This document shows, piece by piece, positions 6,174 to 6,256 of a stretch of DNA of 6,256 nucleotides; the first letter of the stretch is position 1, and each line of letters opens with the position of its first letter. This DNA is from Acidobacteriota bacterium. GTDB lineage: Bacteria; Acidobacteriota; Terriglobia; Terriglobales; SCQP01. The translations under genes were made by a program, and so were the position numbers. The DNA is taken from assembly GCA_021823305.1 (NCBI GenBank), contig JAKAOE010000126.1, positions 1 through 6,256 of the forward strand. The letters are read 5' to 3'. The notes below the pieces were generated by a model that saw only the letters and a program-made list of their open reading frames with translations, was not told where the DNA came from and ran no database searches.

Positions 6174-6256
6174 ATGCGGAATTCGTGCTGGGCAGTGGCT
6201 CTGGCGGGCGCGCTGGCGGTGCCGGCGGCGGCGCAGTTCGCGGCGCCGCCCGATGC
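6174..6256 (+). CDS. Exported protein of unknown function, partial, C-terminus off the right edge
   Basis: Only 27 codons are visible. They encode a classical signal peptide: a short N-region (MRNSCW), a hydrophobic Ala/Leu/Val core (AVALAGALAV), then PAAA with probable signal peptidase I cleavage before or near QF at residues 21-22. The mature part begins FAAPPD and gives no clue to function. It is divergent from the YCF48-like gene, with a 16-bp palindrome between them, and has a TACACT box 7 nt before the ATG. The start is chosen for the signal peptide and that box. The gene is real with fair confidence; its identity is unknown. Confidence 0.65.
   Translation, partial: MRNSCWAVALAGALAVPAAAQFAAPPD

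Overview
The window is very GC-rich bacterial chromosomal DNA. It is gene-dense, with strong G/C bias at third codon positions and no tRNA, rRNA, CRISPR array or mobile element visible. The MurJ style (a LQNLFGEG core), the secreted YCF48/Asp-box protein, the small DUF3566-like membrane protein and TANNCT-type boxes set directly before start codons all remind me of Acidobacteriota. This placement is an impression from gene content, not a proof.

Layout, left to right. Positions 1-563 (minus) hold the N-terminal two thirds or so of an ABC exporter ATPase, cut by the window edge. Positions 610-2100 (minus) hold a complete clade-3-type haem catalase with a strong Shine-Dalgarno. An 83-bp divergent control region follows. 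Positions 2184-3071 (plus) hold an OxyR-type LysR regulator that keeps both redox cysteines. Positions 3126-3422 (plus) hold a 98-residue membrane protein. Positions 3447-5036 (plus) hold the MurJ lipid II flippase. Positions 4935-6071 (minus) hold a secreted six-Asp-box YCF48-like beta-propeller protein whose 3' end runs about 100 bp antisense into murJ. Positions 6174-6256 (plus) hold the start of another exported protein, cut by the right edge.

How the parts work together. The catalase and the OxyR-like gene form a self-contained peroxide-response module. The sensor cysteines are present, and the intergenic region carries two 15-bp boxes that match the classical OxyR site closely (ATAG-n-T-nnn-A-n-CTAT). 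One box covers the oxyR start codon and the probable -35 position of the catalase promoter, so one bound OxyR could activate katA and restrain oxyR. The remaining genes are cell-envelope functions: a small membrane protein, the peptidoglycan precursor flippase and exported proteins. They have no obvious link to the peroxide circuit.

Points most worth a second look are the OxyR box arrangement, the apparent leaderless-promoter pattern shared by several genes, the loss of two central-cavity arginines in MurJ, the 102-bp convergent overlap that gives the YCF48-like protein an odd tail, and a 16-bp perfect palindrome between the last two divergent genes. I did not find a clearly new multi-gene system.
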